This document shows, piece after piece, positions 1 through 7,965 of a stretch of 64,000 nt of DNA. The stretch lies in NCBI GenBank assembly GCA_024280855.1, contig JAJRPG010000023.1:16697-80696 (forward strand), given 5' to 3'. The notes below the pieces were generated by a model, which ran no database searches, was not told where the DNA came from, and saw nothing but the letters and a program-made list of their open reading frames with translations. Each line of letters opens with the position of its first letter. Positions within the stretch are counted from its first letter, which is position 1. The translations under genes were made by a program, and so were the position numbers. Source of the stretch: Planctomycetota bacterium (GTDB taxonomy: Bacteria > Planctomycetota > Phycisphaerae > UBA1845).

Positions 1-698
1 GCGGTTAGGCCTACGCCGATGAGGGCTAACACGACGATGACGTGGGCGAGGCGAGCGATTCGAAGTGCGGTGGTTGGGCCTAGTCGGGAGGGCAAGCTAT
101 GGAGATTTTCTTGTTGGTCGATGTCAATGTCCTGGCAGGCGTAGATGATGTCGAACCCGGCTATCCAGCAAGCGACGGCGAGGATGAGCAGCCCGGTTGA
201 TAGGCCGATTGACGCCGGGTGAACTGCTAGCCAAGCTGCGCCGGGGGATAGGGCGATAGCAAAGCCCAGGTAAAAGTGAGACCACTTGGTAAAGCGTTTG
301 GTGAGCGAGTATCCGCATAACCAAAGTAGAACGGGAAGCGATAGGATGATTGGCCAAGGGTTGTGGTAAAAATGTTCGAAGCCCAGGCAGCCCAGGATAA
401 AAAATATGGCTGAGATGGTTAGCATCGTCCAGCCCATTGTTGGGGATAACCGGCCTGCGGGTATGGGACGCGAGGCTGTTCGGGGGTTTCGGGCGTCAAT
501 ATTGGCGTCAACGATTCGGTTGAAAGTCATGGCTACGCTGCGTGCGGCTATCATGCACACGACGACAAGGCCTAGCTGTCCCCCATGAGGGATGCCGCGA
601 CCCTCGATGTTTCTTCCTGCTAAGAATGCGCCGAGCAATGCGAATGGGAGCGCGAAGACGGAGTGAGATAGCTTGACCATGTCCGCCCAGATGCGCAT
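1..698 (-). CDS. ubiA: UbiA-family prenyltransferase, 3' end cut by window edge
   Basis: An integral-membrane prenyltransferase that attaches a polyprenyl tail to an aromatic acid in quinone synthesis. The frame stays open from 698 to the window edge (232 codons visible). The first Asp-rich motif NRIVDANIDARNPRT is at residues 60-74 and the second, YACQDIDID followed by LHSLPSRLG, at about 186-207; hydrophobic helices lie between them. The second motif resembles the UbiA branch associated with futalosine menaquinone synthesis (MqnP-like) more than E. coli UbiA; this is inferred. It is the last visible gene of a run with menG, a TPR gene and ubiX. An upstream in-frame GTG at 722 would overlap the ubiX stop by 8 bases and is a possible coupled start; neither start has a strong Shine-Dalgarno sequence. 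Confidence 0.9.
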   Translation of the reverse strand, partial: MRIWADMVKLSHSVFALPFALLGAFLAGRNIEGRGIPHGGQLGLVVVCMIAARSVAMTFNRIVDANIDARNPRTASRPIPAGRLSPTMGWTMLTISAIFFILGCLGFEHFYHNPWPIILSLPVLLWLCGYSLTKRFTKWSHFYLGFAIALSPGAAWLAVHPASIGLSTGLLILAVACWIAGFDIIYACQDIDIDQQENLHSLPSRLGPTTALRIARLAHVIVVLALIGVGLT

Positions 699-714
699 GG
701 AATTTACGGCTGCG

Positions 715-1353
715 TTAACCACTAATGGATTCTTTCATGTTTAGTGAAGAAGATTCTAACTGCGTCGCCCATCGGGTGTTTAAGTTGTGAGGTACGGCTA
801 CGAGGTCTAAGAGTTTGCCGACGAGGAAATCGACCAGGTCGTCTATGGTTTTGGGCATCATATAAAAGCCTGGTGACGCGGGGCAGATGATGGCTCCGGC
901 TTGACTTAGGCGTAGTGCGTTTTGCAAATCGATTTGCCCCATGGGCATTTCGCGTGGTACGACGATGAGACGTCGCGATTCTTTTAGGGTGACAGCGGCT
1001 GCCCTGTCGAGGAGGTTGCTGGCGAGGCCTGTTGCCACTGCGGCTAAGGTATTGCTGCTGCAGGGGCAGATAATCATGGCGTCTACGGGGAAGCTTCCGC
1101 TGGCGATTTTTGAGCCTACGTCGCGGTATTTGTGTATGGTCAGGTTATCCGAATCTTGGCCTAGCAAGCCCGTGGCTGAGATGTTGGTGATGGCTAATTC
1201 GTCGTGTAGTAAACGCTTGCCGTACTCGGTGATGACGAGGTGGACGTGTGCGCCGCCGGTGATGAGGCATTGGGTAAGTCTGCGGGCGTATGCCGCGCCG
1301 CTGGCACCTGTGATGCCCACGATGATTTGTTTTTGATTGGGGCGGTTGTTCAT
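715..1353 (-). CDS. ubiX: UbiX flavin prenyltransferase
   Basis: Makes prenylated FMN, the cofactor of UbiD-type decarboxylases in quinone synthesis. The 212-residue protein has the family pattern: flavin-binding GITGASGA at residues 13-20, CPCSSNTLA at 96-104, SNLLDRAA then ESRRLIVVPREMP at about 112-137, and PGFYMMPKTIDDLVDF at 161-176. Length is usual for UbiX/Pad1. Its ATG at 1353 overlaps the stop of the upstream TPR gene by four bases (ATGA), so the two are probably translationally coupled. With menG and ubiA in the same run the role is most likely menaquinone synthesis rather than ubiquinone; no UbiD partner is in the window. Confidence 0.95.
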   Translation of the reverse strand: MNNRPNQKQIIVGITGASGAAYARRLTQCLITGGAHVHLVITEYGKRLLHDELAITNISATGLLGQDSDNLTIHKYRDVGSKIASGSFPVDAMIICPCSSNTLAAVATGLASNLLDRAAAVTLKESRRLIVVPREMPMGQIDLQNALRLSQAGAIICPASPGFYMMPKTIDDLVDFLVGKLLDLVAVPHNLNTRWATQLESSSLNMKESISG

Positions 1354-3266
1354 GGTCGAGCCTGGGTGAATTGGGTTGAGATTGGTCTTGGCATGTATCG
1401 CTGAGCTTCCTTAGCCCATATGGAATTTGGATATTCTCTGTAAAGTCGGGCGATGGACTCGTCACTTTTTCTTAATTGGTCAGCTTGTTTGTAGGCTACG
1501 CCGAGTCGAAATAGTGTTTCTGCGACGATGTCACGGTTACTATATTTTTCAAGGCACGTTTCAAGGCCGGTTATTTTTAGTTGCGAATTCGTCTCGCATT
1601 TGGCTATTTCCAGTGCGATGTTGTCTTGAATTTGAGAGTTCGGATACGCGGCGTCTAAACGTCGCAATTGGTCCACATAGGTCGTACTGCGTGGTAGTAC
1701 GTCGAGCAGGCCAAACCAAACGGGGGTTTGGTCTCGACTGGGGCCGCTGATGGGGTCGTAGTTGTATATGGGGTCACGATTGTAGGCTAATAATTCGTAA
1801 AGTTGGGTGGCTTCAATGATGATAGTGTCGCCAGATACATTCAAACTTACTTCGGTAGATTCTGGTGCGAAGACAACGCGCAGTGCGCTTTGGTTGAGAT
1901 TGGATGGTGTTTGGCCGTCGGGTGGATGAAATTCACTATCGAGTTTGAAGAGAACTTGAAGCAACTGGTCCCGTGCGCGGTCTACGTCGCCACGGCGTGC
2001 GTCCAGCTTGGCTAATTGCAATAAGGCTACTGCGGAAAGAATCGAGTCTGGATAATTCTTCGCGAGCAACCGCCAACTATCGCGCGATGCGTCGTTAGGA
2101 AAATCATCAAAGAAACGAATCCACTTGGTTCGCTTGAACTCGGCGGGGTCTACACGGCGGTCGTATGCTCTAGCTTTCAGGTATAACACATTGCCCGCGT
2201 AGGGACTTAATGGGAAGTATTTTAAGAACCAATCGCAACTTACTATGACCTCCGATTGATGGCGGACGAGAATGGTTTCTTCTCGTGGGATATTCGTAGC
2301 TAAGCCGAATAGCCAGCGTTGTTCGACCATTTCCTGCATGGACTCGACGCTTTGTCCGCGAATGGAGCGAAGGGCCATCGCTTGACGCGTGGCTTGTTCC
2401 AGGCCTTGAGAGGCATCAATGTCTGCAAAGGCTGCACGTTCCTGAGAGGCGAGTAGGCGATAATACAATTCATCTCGCCCCACATAATACTCGAATAGCC
2501 CGACAGGTAGTCCTAGCATGATAGCTAAGAGCGGTGTGACTGCGCCGGGTCTGTAGTCTACTAATTTAGCAATGAGTAAGGCAATAAAGAATAAGGTGGT
2601 GGAGGCTACGATAGCTAAGACCCAAGGTGCGATGAACTTGATGCGGTCGGCTGGGTTGATTTGCAGGGCGGCGTCGTCGAAGCTGCCCTGCCATGCTAGT
2701 GACAGATAGATGACAGCGGGGACCAATCCCCATAGCGCGGAAACGAATCTAAATCTCGATCGAAACGGGCGTACTGAAGATAGCACGCAGGACGAGATGA
2801 GTGTGAGTCCCAACCAGGGCATGACGGCGAAGAATGAGACGACGGCGACGAAGGGTAAGCTAAACCAAAATCCGTACAAAATGCTTATCAAAATGGGGAT
2901 TGAAATCATGGCGGCCATGAGGAGTCCGATGATGGGAATCTGCATGGGAATGTGTTGCACGCTGATTGGTTCTACCAGCAGCGAGCCTAGCGAGACGGGG
3001 GTGTCCGACCAGAAGCGAAAAGTTTGGACAAAGTCGTCCCAGTAGGTAGCTGAGTTTGGTGCGAAAAGTTCTCCGCTGCGTAGCCAGAAGGCGAAATTTG
3101 TGACGCCGGCAAAGAGTATTAAATTAATGGTTAATAGAACGAAGGCCCGCGTTCGGTATTTTGATCCTGACCGTGACCACACGTCTTTTAAGTCGAGGCT
3201 ATCGTGTGATGAGAGTTCTTGCGTTTTGGCTGGTGTGGATGTTGAGGATGTAGCGCGTTGATTCAT
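1350..3266 (-). CDS. Membrane protein with C-terminal TPR-like region
   Basis: I do not recognise a named family. The 638-residue product starts with a polar stretch of about 40 residues, followed by about six hydrophobic segments between residues 40 and 260, giving a polytopic N-terminal half of YIP1-like appearance. The C-terminal half is soluble and helical with TPR/outer-membrane-assembly-type repeats, for instance around AVALLQLAKLDARRGDVDRA and, near the end, ETLFRLGVAYKQADQLRKSD with NYPDS/EYPNS turns. It sits between menG (7-base gap) and ubiX (4-base overlap), so it is co-transcribed with quinone genes, but its sequence does not show whether it acts in that pathway. A scaffold at the membrane is one possibility. 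Confidence 0.85.
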   Translation of the reverse strand: MNQRATSSTSTPAKTQELSSHDSLDLKDVWSRSGSKYRTRAFVLLTINLILFAGVTNFAFWLRSGELFAPNSATYWDDFVQTFRFWSDTPVSLGSLLVEPISVQHIPMQIPIIGLLMAAMISIPILISILYGFWFSLPFVAVVSFFAVMPWLGLTLISSCVLSSVRPFRSRFRFVSALWGLVPAVIYLSLAWQGSFDDAALQINPADRIKFIAPWVLAIVASTTLFFIALLIAKLVDYRPGAVTPLLAIMLGLPVGLFEYYVGRDELYYRLLASQERAAFADIDASQGLEQATRQAMALRSIRGQSVESMQEMVEQRWLFGLATNIPREETILVRHQSEVIVSCDWFLKYFPLSPYAGNVLYLKARAYDRRVDPAEFKRTKWIRFFDDFPNDASRDSWRLLAKNYPDSILSAVALLQLAKLDARRGDVDRARDQLLQVLFKLDSEFHPPDGQTPSNLNQSALRVVFAPESTEVSLNVSGDTIIIEATQLYELLAYNRDPIYNYDPISGPSRDQTPVWFGLLDVLPRSTTYVDQLRRLDAAYPNSQIQDNIALEIAKCETNSQLKITGLETCLEKYSNRDIVAETLFRLGVAYKQADQLRKSDESIARLYREYPNSIWAKEAQRYMPRPISTQFTQARP

Positions 3267-3273
3267 ATCTAAG

Positions 3274-4020
3274 CTATCGGAGTTTTGCTACATAAATGGA
3301 CACGACGCCCATCGTGAGGCTCTTGGCTTGGCTGTCGGAAAAACCGGCTGCGTCTAAACGATTGACCATTTCTTGAGCGTTTAAGAATGAGACGACCGAG
3401 CGAGGGAGATAATGATAGGCGCCGGAGCGGTCTTGAGAAATCCAGGAGGCTCCGATGGGCATGATGTAGTTGGCGTAGAGTTCATAAGCCCGGCGGAACA
3501 GGGGGTTCGTGGGCCGGGTGAATTCCAGGATGATCGCCCGACCGCCGGGGCGTAGTACGCGGGCCATCTCTTTTAGGCCGTCGTCGAGGTTGACGAAGTT
3601 TCTCACGCCGAATGCACACGACACGATTGAGAAGGAATTATCTGCGAAGGGTAAGTGTAAGGCGTCTGACTCTACCCAGCGTAAGCCTTGGTCGCCCCGG
3701 CCTGATGCGCGAGATAACATTTCGTGGGCGAAGTCTGTGCCGATGATTGAATTTGGTGATGCCTTAGCGAAGGCCCGTGCGAAATCGCCCGTGCCGCAGG
3801 CGATGTCTAGCACGTCGTCGTCCGGCTGAACCTGGGCTAATTGGACCGCTCGCTTTCGCCAGTAAGTATCTCGCCCGCCGCTGAATAGTTTGTTGACCAG
3901 TTCGTAACGTGGGGCGATTTCGTTGAACATGCCGCGCACACGCTGGGCTTTGTCAGCTACCTTATGCGGGCTGCGGAGTAGCGGCTTGGACCAGGCTGTT
4001 TTGTCGGCGGCTGATGGCAT
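3274..4020 (-). CDS. ubiE: Demethylmenaquinone/ubiquinone C-methyltransferase MenG/UbiE
   Basis: SAM-dependent methyltransferase that performs the last C-methylation of menaquinone (or of the ubiquinone precursor). Key features are the N-terminal VRGMFNEIAPRYELVNKLFS block, SAM-binding motif VLDIACGTGDFA, the acidic IGTDFAHEML strand, CAFGVRN, and RVLRPGGRAIILEFTRP. All are typical of UbiE/MenG. The frame is open to 4128, but the extra 36 residues are Pro/Arg/Lys-rich and unlike the family, so ATG 4020 is chosen (248 residues, normal length). It is the first gene of the run with the TPR gene, ubiX and ubiA. The divergent neighbour begins at 4355. Confidence 0.93.
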   Translation of the reverse strand: MPSAADKTAWSKPLLRSPHKVADKAQRVRGMFNEIAPRYELVNKLFSGGRDTYWRKRAVQLAQVQPDDDVLDIACGTGDFARAFAKASPNSIIGTDFAHEMLSRASGRGDQGLRWVESDALHLPFADNSFSIVSCAFGVRNFVNLDDGLKEMARVLRPGGRAIILEFTRPTNPLFRRAYELYANYIMPIGASWISQDRSGAYHYLPRSVVSFLNAQEMVNRLDAAGFSDSQAKSLTMGVVSIYVAKLR

Positions 4021-4354
4021 GGTGGGGATTGTACGGCAAAAGGGGGATGGTCGGCTATAGGCGGTTGTTTTTGGGGGGAAAGCGGGGGGATGTTGTGATC
4101 TGGTGTCCCATTTTTTGGGGATTCGCAAAGGGTGGGGGACGGATGGTTATTGGGGATGTTTGTAAGTATTCATGACGACATCCACTATTATAGTAGACTC
4201 TCTGGGACTTTTTCGTCATAATAGATACCAGTGGAAGCAACTTTCTCTGCTGCCGAACGATTTGTAGACAAATTTCGATCTGGATGTGTTGGCGGAGACG
4301 CCGAGTAGTGTGCGACTTACATAACTATTATGCGTCAAAGCAGATAGGATATCC
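4021..4354. promoter_or_regulatory. Divergent intergenic region between menG and the PHP-ATPase unit
   Basis: 334 bases without a convincing gene; it should hold the promoters of both divergent transcripts. Three octamers of the form CTATTATA/G occur at 4185-4192 (plus), 4217-4224 (minus orientation) and 4325-4332 (plus), all on the side of the PHP-ATPase gene. They may be -10-like elements or a regulator site; the evidence is only their repetition. Confidence 0.3.
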
Positions 4355-6388
4355 ATGAAGAAGATAGACCTCCACATTCATACGGTTGCAACAGTCAGCG
4401 ATGCGGATTTCAGTTTCGATCTCCACACTATGAAGAGATATGTCACTGAAGCAGCTTTAGATGCCATCGCCATTACAAATCACAACGTATTCGATGGCAA
4501 CCAATTCGCCGAAATTGAGGATGCGCTAGACGTTGTAGTCTTTCCAGGAATAGAGGTCTCCCTAGACTGTGGGCATGTTCTGGTGATCAGTGACAAAGCC
4601 AATCTGGACGTTTTCAAGGAACAAGCTGAAAAAGTCAATGCGAAAATTACTATCGCTGAAGACCGCATTTCATTTGATGATTTTTTTGACATATTCCATA
4701 ACCTAAAAGAATATTTGGTCATCCCTCATTATGACAAGAATCCGGCGATCAAGGGTGAAGACCTAGAGCGTATAAAAGAGTATGTTCCGTGTGGCGAGGT
4801 GAATAGTGCAAAGAAATTTATCCGGGCCATCAAGGGCGTGACGAGGCTTACGCCAGTTTTGTTCAGCGACGTTAGGATTTCCGCCGAATTGGAATCGCTT
4901 CCTACGAGACAAACCTTTGTTGATTGTGGCGACTTGTCGTTGGGCGCCCTGAAGGAATGCCTGCGGGACAAGGGGAAAGTTGCGCTATCTAAGAATAACG
5001 GGAACGAACTATTCCCAATATTTGATAACGGCCAGCAGTTGTCTACGGGGTTGAATATTTTGCTCGGCGAGAGATCGTCAGGAAAGACGTTTACTTTAAA
5101 TAAAATCAATGCTAATCCATCTCACGGCCATGTGAAGTACATTAAGCAGTTCTCATTGGTCCAGCAAGAAGATGCCGCGTATGAACGTGAATACAGCAAG
5201 AAGCTCAAGAGAGATCAGAGCCAGTTTATCGAGGAGTATTTAGCCGGGTTCAAGAATGTTCTGAATGATGTGATGAATGTTGATTTGCGGGTAGATGAGC
5301 GAGAGGTAGCTGATTACATCCGCAGCCTTATTGAGTCTGCGGAGGAGGTTGATAGGCGGGATGCCTTCTCAAATGCCGCGCTCTTTGGTGAGTCCGAATT
5401 TCCAATCAGTGATGACATAGGCTTGAAAGAACTGATTGATTCAATTCGGCATTTAATTGAAAATGGTGAGTACCAAGCAATAATTGTCAAACATATTGAA
5501 ATCCAATCGCTGAAGCAACTCGCAGTGGAATTGATCGAACTGCTTAGGGAAAAAGCCTTGGAAAGAAAGAAGAAGGATTTCGTAAATGTTTTGGTGGGAA
5601 ACATCAGGGAAATCCTAGGGAGACATACGTCAGCGGTTCAAGTTAAGGATGTAGACCTATACAGGGTGATCCTCAACGAGAAGAAGGTTGAGAGATTCAC
5701 GGAGATTGTGAAGCATTTACAAGAAAACGCGACCATCTCAGAGGAATCCATCCAAGGGTTTCGCGTCGTTGCTACAAAGGGGCCATTTGCCGGTGCTGGA
5801 GGGATCAAGTTAGCAAGTGGAGTTAAAACGGCATTTGGAGAGTCCTTTAAGCATTACGAGCATCCATATAATTATTTGCTGACGCTGTTTGCTAATGAAA
5901 GCTTGACTCAGTCAGAGTATTACAGATTGTTTGTGAATATAACCTACAGAATTCTGAATAAAGACGGATACGTGGTGTCTGGTGGCGAGCGATCCGAGTT
6001 CAGGCTGCTACAGGAAATCAATGACGCACAAGATTACGACATGTTACTGATTGATGAACCAGAGTCTTCCTTCGATAATATGTTCCTTCATAGTGCTGTC
6101 AATCAGATCATTAGAGAGATTTCGGAGACAATGCCGGTGGTTGTGGTTACACACAACAGCACAGTCGGAGCTTCAGTTGGGGCCGACTATTTACTCTATG
6201 CAAGTAAAGAGATTGAAGGGGGCAAGGTGGCATACAAATTGTTTTCCGGCTATCCGACTGACCTAAGTCTTCATTCGCCGGACGGCAAAACGATTAGCAA
6301 TTATGAGATTACGCTGAATTCACTTGAAGCGGGTTGCGATACCTACCTTGATAGGAGACGAAAATATGAAGTTATTGAAGATAGATAA
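4355..6388 (+). CDS. PHP-domain phosphoesterase fused to an ABC/SMC-type ATPase
   Basis: A 677-residue two-domain protein. Residues 1-175 form a PHP metal-dependent phosphoesterase domain: DLHIHT at 5-10, ITNHN with His43, PGIEVS with Glu67, GHVLVI with His74, VIPHYDK with His125, and FSDVR with Asp172. The last PHP motif normally reads D-x-H; here the His is Arg174. From about 230 an ABC-type ATPase follows: Walker A GERSSGKT at 238-245, a helical, probably coiled-coil middle (about 280-480), signature SGGERSEF at 542, Walker B LLIDEPE at 564-570 with D-loop SSFDN, and H-loop VTHN at 598-601. The layout suggests ATP-gated cleavage or binding of nucleic acid; I recall related proteins in public annotation as 'TrlF family AAA-like ATPase', but a defence role is inference. 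Base composition is AT-richer than its neighbours. The next gene starts inside its 3' end. Confidence 0.88.
   Translation: MKKIDLHIHTVATVSDADFSFDLHTMKRYVTEAALDAIAITNHNVFDGNQFAEIEDALDVVVFPGIEVSLDCGHVLVISDKANLDVFKEQAEKVNAKITIAEDRISFDDFFDIFHNLKEYLVIPHYDKNPAIKGEDLERIKEYVPCGEVNSAKKFIRAIKGVTRLTPVLFSDVRISAELESLPTRQTFVDCGDLSLGALKECLRDKGKVALSKNNGNELFPIFDNGQQLSTGLNILLGERSSGKTFTLNKINANPSHGHVKYIKQFSLVQQEDAAYEREYSKKLKRDQSQFIEEYLAGFKNVLNDVMNVDLRVDEREVADYIRSLIESAEEVDRRDAFSNAALFGESEFPISDDIGLKELIDSIRHLIENGEYQAIIVKHIEIQSLKQLAVELIELLREKALERKKKDFVNVLVGNIREILGRHTSAVQVKDVDLYRVILNEKKVERFTEIVKHLQENATISEESIQGFRVVATKGPFAGAGGIKLASGVKTAFGESFKHYEHPYNYLLTLFANESLTQSEYYRLFVNITYRILNKDGYVVSGGERSEFRLLQEINDAQDYDMLLIDEPESSFDNMFLHSAVNQIIREISETMPVVVVTHNSTVGASVGADYLLYASKEIEGGKVAYKLFSGYPTDLSLHSPDGKTISNYEITLNSLEAGCDTYLDRRRKYEVIEDR
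6353..6357 (+). promoter_or_regulatory. Shine-Dalgarno of the PHP-ATPase partner gene
   Basis: AGGAG lies 8 bases before ATG 6366, inside the 3' end of the PHP-ATPase gene. It decides the start of the small partner gene and supports translational coupling of the pair. Confidence 0.8.
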
Positions 6389-6695
6389 GAATCTCGGGCA
6401 CTATCTCGGCGAACAAGGTGGTTTCACTTCTATAGATAAGATCACAAAAGAGGATATCCTAAGGCTTGTGAACCTGACCCTTGCTGAGGAGGTGGAGTTA
6501 GACGAGTACGACGAAAAGGCCATCAAAAATCCAGCACATCAGATTCTCTACAAAAACATCTCTGAGAAAATTGCAAACCTCAAAGAACGGAGACAGGAGT
6601 TCACGGATGCATCCGAGCGGCTTTACTTGGTGGAATACGAGAAATATCGAGACAAACCACCCCTACAAGGGGCTGAAGACGAAGCAGCCAAGTAG
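6366..6695 (+). CDS. Small unknown partner of the PHP-ATPase
   Basis: A 109-residue protein of unknown family. Its ATG at 6366 has a well-placed AGGAG and lies within the end of the ATPase gene (23-base overlap), so the two are one translational unit. The frame is open further upstream to 6324, but that start lacks the ribosome-binding site. The protein is charged, with a short N-terminal stretch (LLKIDKNLGHYLGEQGGF), a helix around KEDILRLVNLTLAEEVELDE and a long helical segment LYKNISEKIANLKERRQEFT with coiled-coil character. No signal peptide, membrane segment or catalytic motif is seen. It may be a regulator or structural partner of the ATPase. A REP-like hairpin follows 35 bases after the stop. 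Confidence 0.8.
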   Translation: MKLLKIDKNLGHYLGEQGGFTSIDKITKEDILRLVNLTLAEEVELDEYDEKAIKNPAHQILYKNISEKIANLKERRQEFTDASERLYLVEYEKYRDKPPLQGAEDEAAK

Positions 6696-6730
6696 GTCGT
6701 GCAGTGTTCGACCTACTTGGATATTCGCGT

Positions 6731-6756
6731 CCGCGCGGGCTGAAGCCCGCGGCTCG
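6731..6756 (+). repeat. REP-like hairpin repeat, family A copy 1
   Basis: The core is a perfect inverted repeat CGCGGGCT-GA-AGCCCGCG followed by GCTCG. Other copies are at 16478-16502 (degenerate), 33699-33725 (reverse) and 59050-59075. It lies between the converging partner gene and sodA and could terminate both transcripts. Confidence 0.8.
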
Positions 6757-6783
6757 AGGTGCAAGAAACGGCTGTGCTACAAA

Positions 6784-7395
6784 CTACTTAGCTGCGGCGT
6801 AGCGGTCGTTTACGTCTTTCCAGTTTACTACGTTCCACCAGGCGGTGATGTAGTCTGGGCGGCGGTTTTGATAGTTTAGATAGTAAGCGTGTTCCCAGAC
6901 GTCGATGCCGAGGATTGGCTTTAGGCCTTCTGTTAATGGGCTGGTCTGGTTGGGATAAGCCTTGACGACAAGAGAGCCGCTGCTGTCTACGCATAGCCAA
7001 GCCCATCCGCTGCCGAATTGTGTTGCGGCTGCGGCTGCGAATTTTTCTTTGAATCCGTCGAAGCTGTCGAATGCGCTGGCGATGCCGTCAGCGACGCCGC
7101 CTGTTGGTGCGCCGCCGCCGTTGGCGCTCATGTTGTTCCAGAAGATGGTGTGGTTTAGATGGCCTCCGCCGTGGTTGTTTACTGCGCCGCGGATGTCTTC
7201 CGGGATGGCGGACAAATCGCAAAGGAGTTCCTCAACGCTTTTTGATTCTAATTCTGGATGCTTAGCCAGGGCTGCGTTAAGTTTGCTGACGTAAGCTGCG
7301 TGGTGCTTGTCGTGATGAATCTCCATCGTCTTGGCATCGATGTGTGGTTCCAATGCGGAAAAATCGTAGGGTAAAGCGGGTACTTCATGGGCCAT
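6784..7395 (-). CDS. sodA: Superoxide dismutase, Mn-type
   Basis: Converts superoxide to peroxide and oxygen. The 203-residue protein has the complete Fe/Mn-SOD fold signatures: [12 protein letters not shown] with metal ligand His27 and Tyr35, NHTIFW with His82, and DVWEHAYY with Asp165 and His169. GGGHLNH (Gly at the position where Fe enzymes carry Gln) and NQTSPL match manganese enzymes, so Mn is the likely metal, although cambialistic use cannot be excluded. There is no signal peptide, so it acts in the cytoplasm. The start has GGAG about 8 bases upstream. It appears to be monocistronic, with a REP-like hairpin downstream. Confidence 0.97.
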   Translation of the reverse strand: MAHEVPALPYDFSALEPHIDAKTMEIHHDKHHAAYVSKLNAALAKHPELESKSVEELLCDLSAIPEDIRGAVNNHGGGHLNHTIFWNNMSANGGGAPTGGVADGIASAFDSFDGFKEKFAAAAATQFGSGWAWLCVDSSGSLVVKAYPNQTSPLTEGLKPILGIDVWEHAYYLNYQNRRPDYITAWWNVVNWKDVNDRYAAAK

Positions 7396-7965
7396 GGTCG
7401 TTCTCCTTCAGTTGTTAGCTGACGCGGAATCCTGTTGGACGAATCATTCAATCCCACACTAGGCCGGGCGTTGGCTGGGTAAAGTTTCTTGGCTTGTTCC
7501 CGGGTTTGCGTCAGCTATTAATTATAAATTTCTCTGTCACCTTACTGCGCATGGGAGCGTAGTACGCGCGGGGTGGGGCGTCAAGAATGATTGGGATTTT
7601 AAGGTTATTACTTATGTTTGGGTGTCGACGATTCAGAAGAGTCCGTCTCCCCGCCATTCGGGAGTACTCGTAGAATGGGGTATTCGATTGTGTTGATAGT
7701 TCAGGCAGGTCAACCTTTCGCCAGTAGACGAAAGAACGACCGTGCCCTACCGGGTTTGAACCAAATGTCGGGTCGATGACCCGACCTACGCGGATTCGGG
7801 AGTACCCTGGAGAATGGGCCATCTGATTTTGACTGAAGACACGGGTGAATCCCGATTCCGATTTTCAATCGGAGTCGGGACTTACCCATGCCACCCAACA
7901 TCCGACGTAAGAGTCCTTCCCCCACCCTTCGGGAGTACCCGAAGAATGGGGCACCCCAAGCTAGG
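7396..7965. other. 570-base repeat-rich gap
   Basis: No credible gene. It holds one composite repeat B (7643-7750), a partial copy of its GGTGCCCCATTC-type module (7911-7956) and a stretch starting with GACACGGG and ending in ACCCATGCCACCC (7838-7905) that recurs at 8671-8705 and 10794-10845. The open frames across it (for example 7511-7822 and 7710-8003, minus) are products of the repeat. Confidence 0.7.
7643..7750 (-). repeat. Composite hairpin repeat, family B copy 1
   Basis: Contains two modules. One, read on the minus strand, is GTAGGGCACGGTCGTTC, then a CTTTCG...CGAAAG hairpin, then GGTTGACCTGCCTGAAC. The other is a degenerate form of GGTGCCCCATTCT with an inverted repeat of the TTCGGGTACTCCCGAA type. 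Near-identical to 8782-8892. Confidence 0.75.

Noticed and set aside
4021..4128. N-terminal extension of MenG to an ATG at 4128
   Set aside because: The extra 36 residues are Pro/Arg/Lys-rich and unlike any family member; ATG 4020 gives the usual length.
6324..6365. Earlier start of the PHP-ATPase partner gene at 6324
   Set aside because: No Shine-Dalgarno there, while AGGAG sits correctly before ATG 6366.
7511..7822. Minus-strand frame and related frames at 7710-8003, 8753-9013 and 35019-35231 sharing the peptide VGHGRSF
   Set aside because: All are translations of the family B intergenic repeat; no independent coding evidence.
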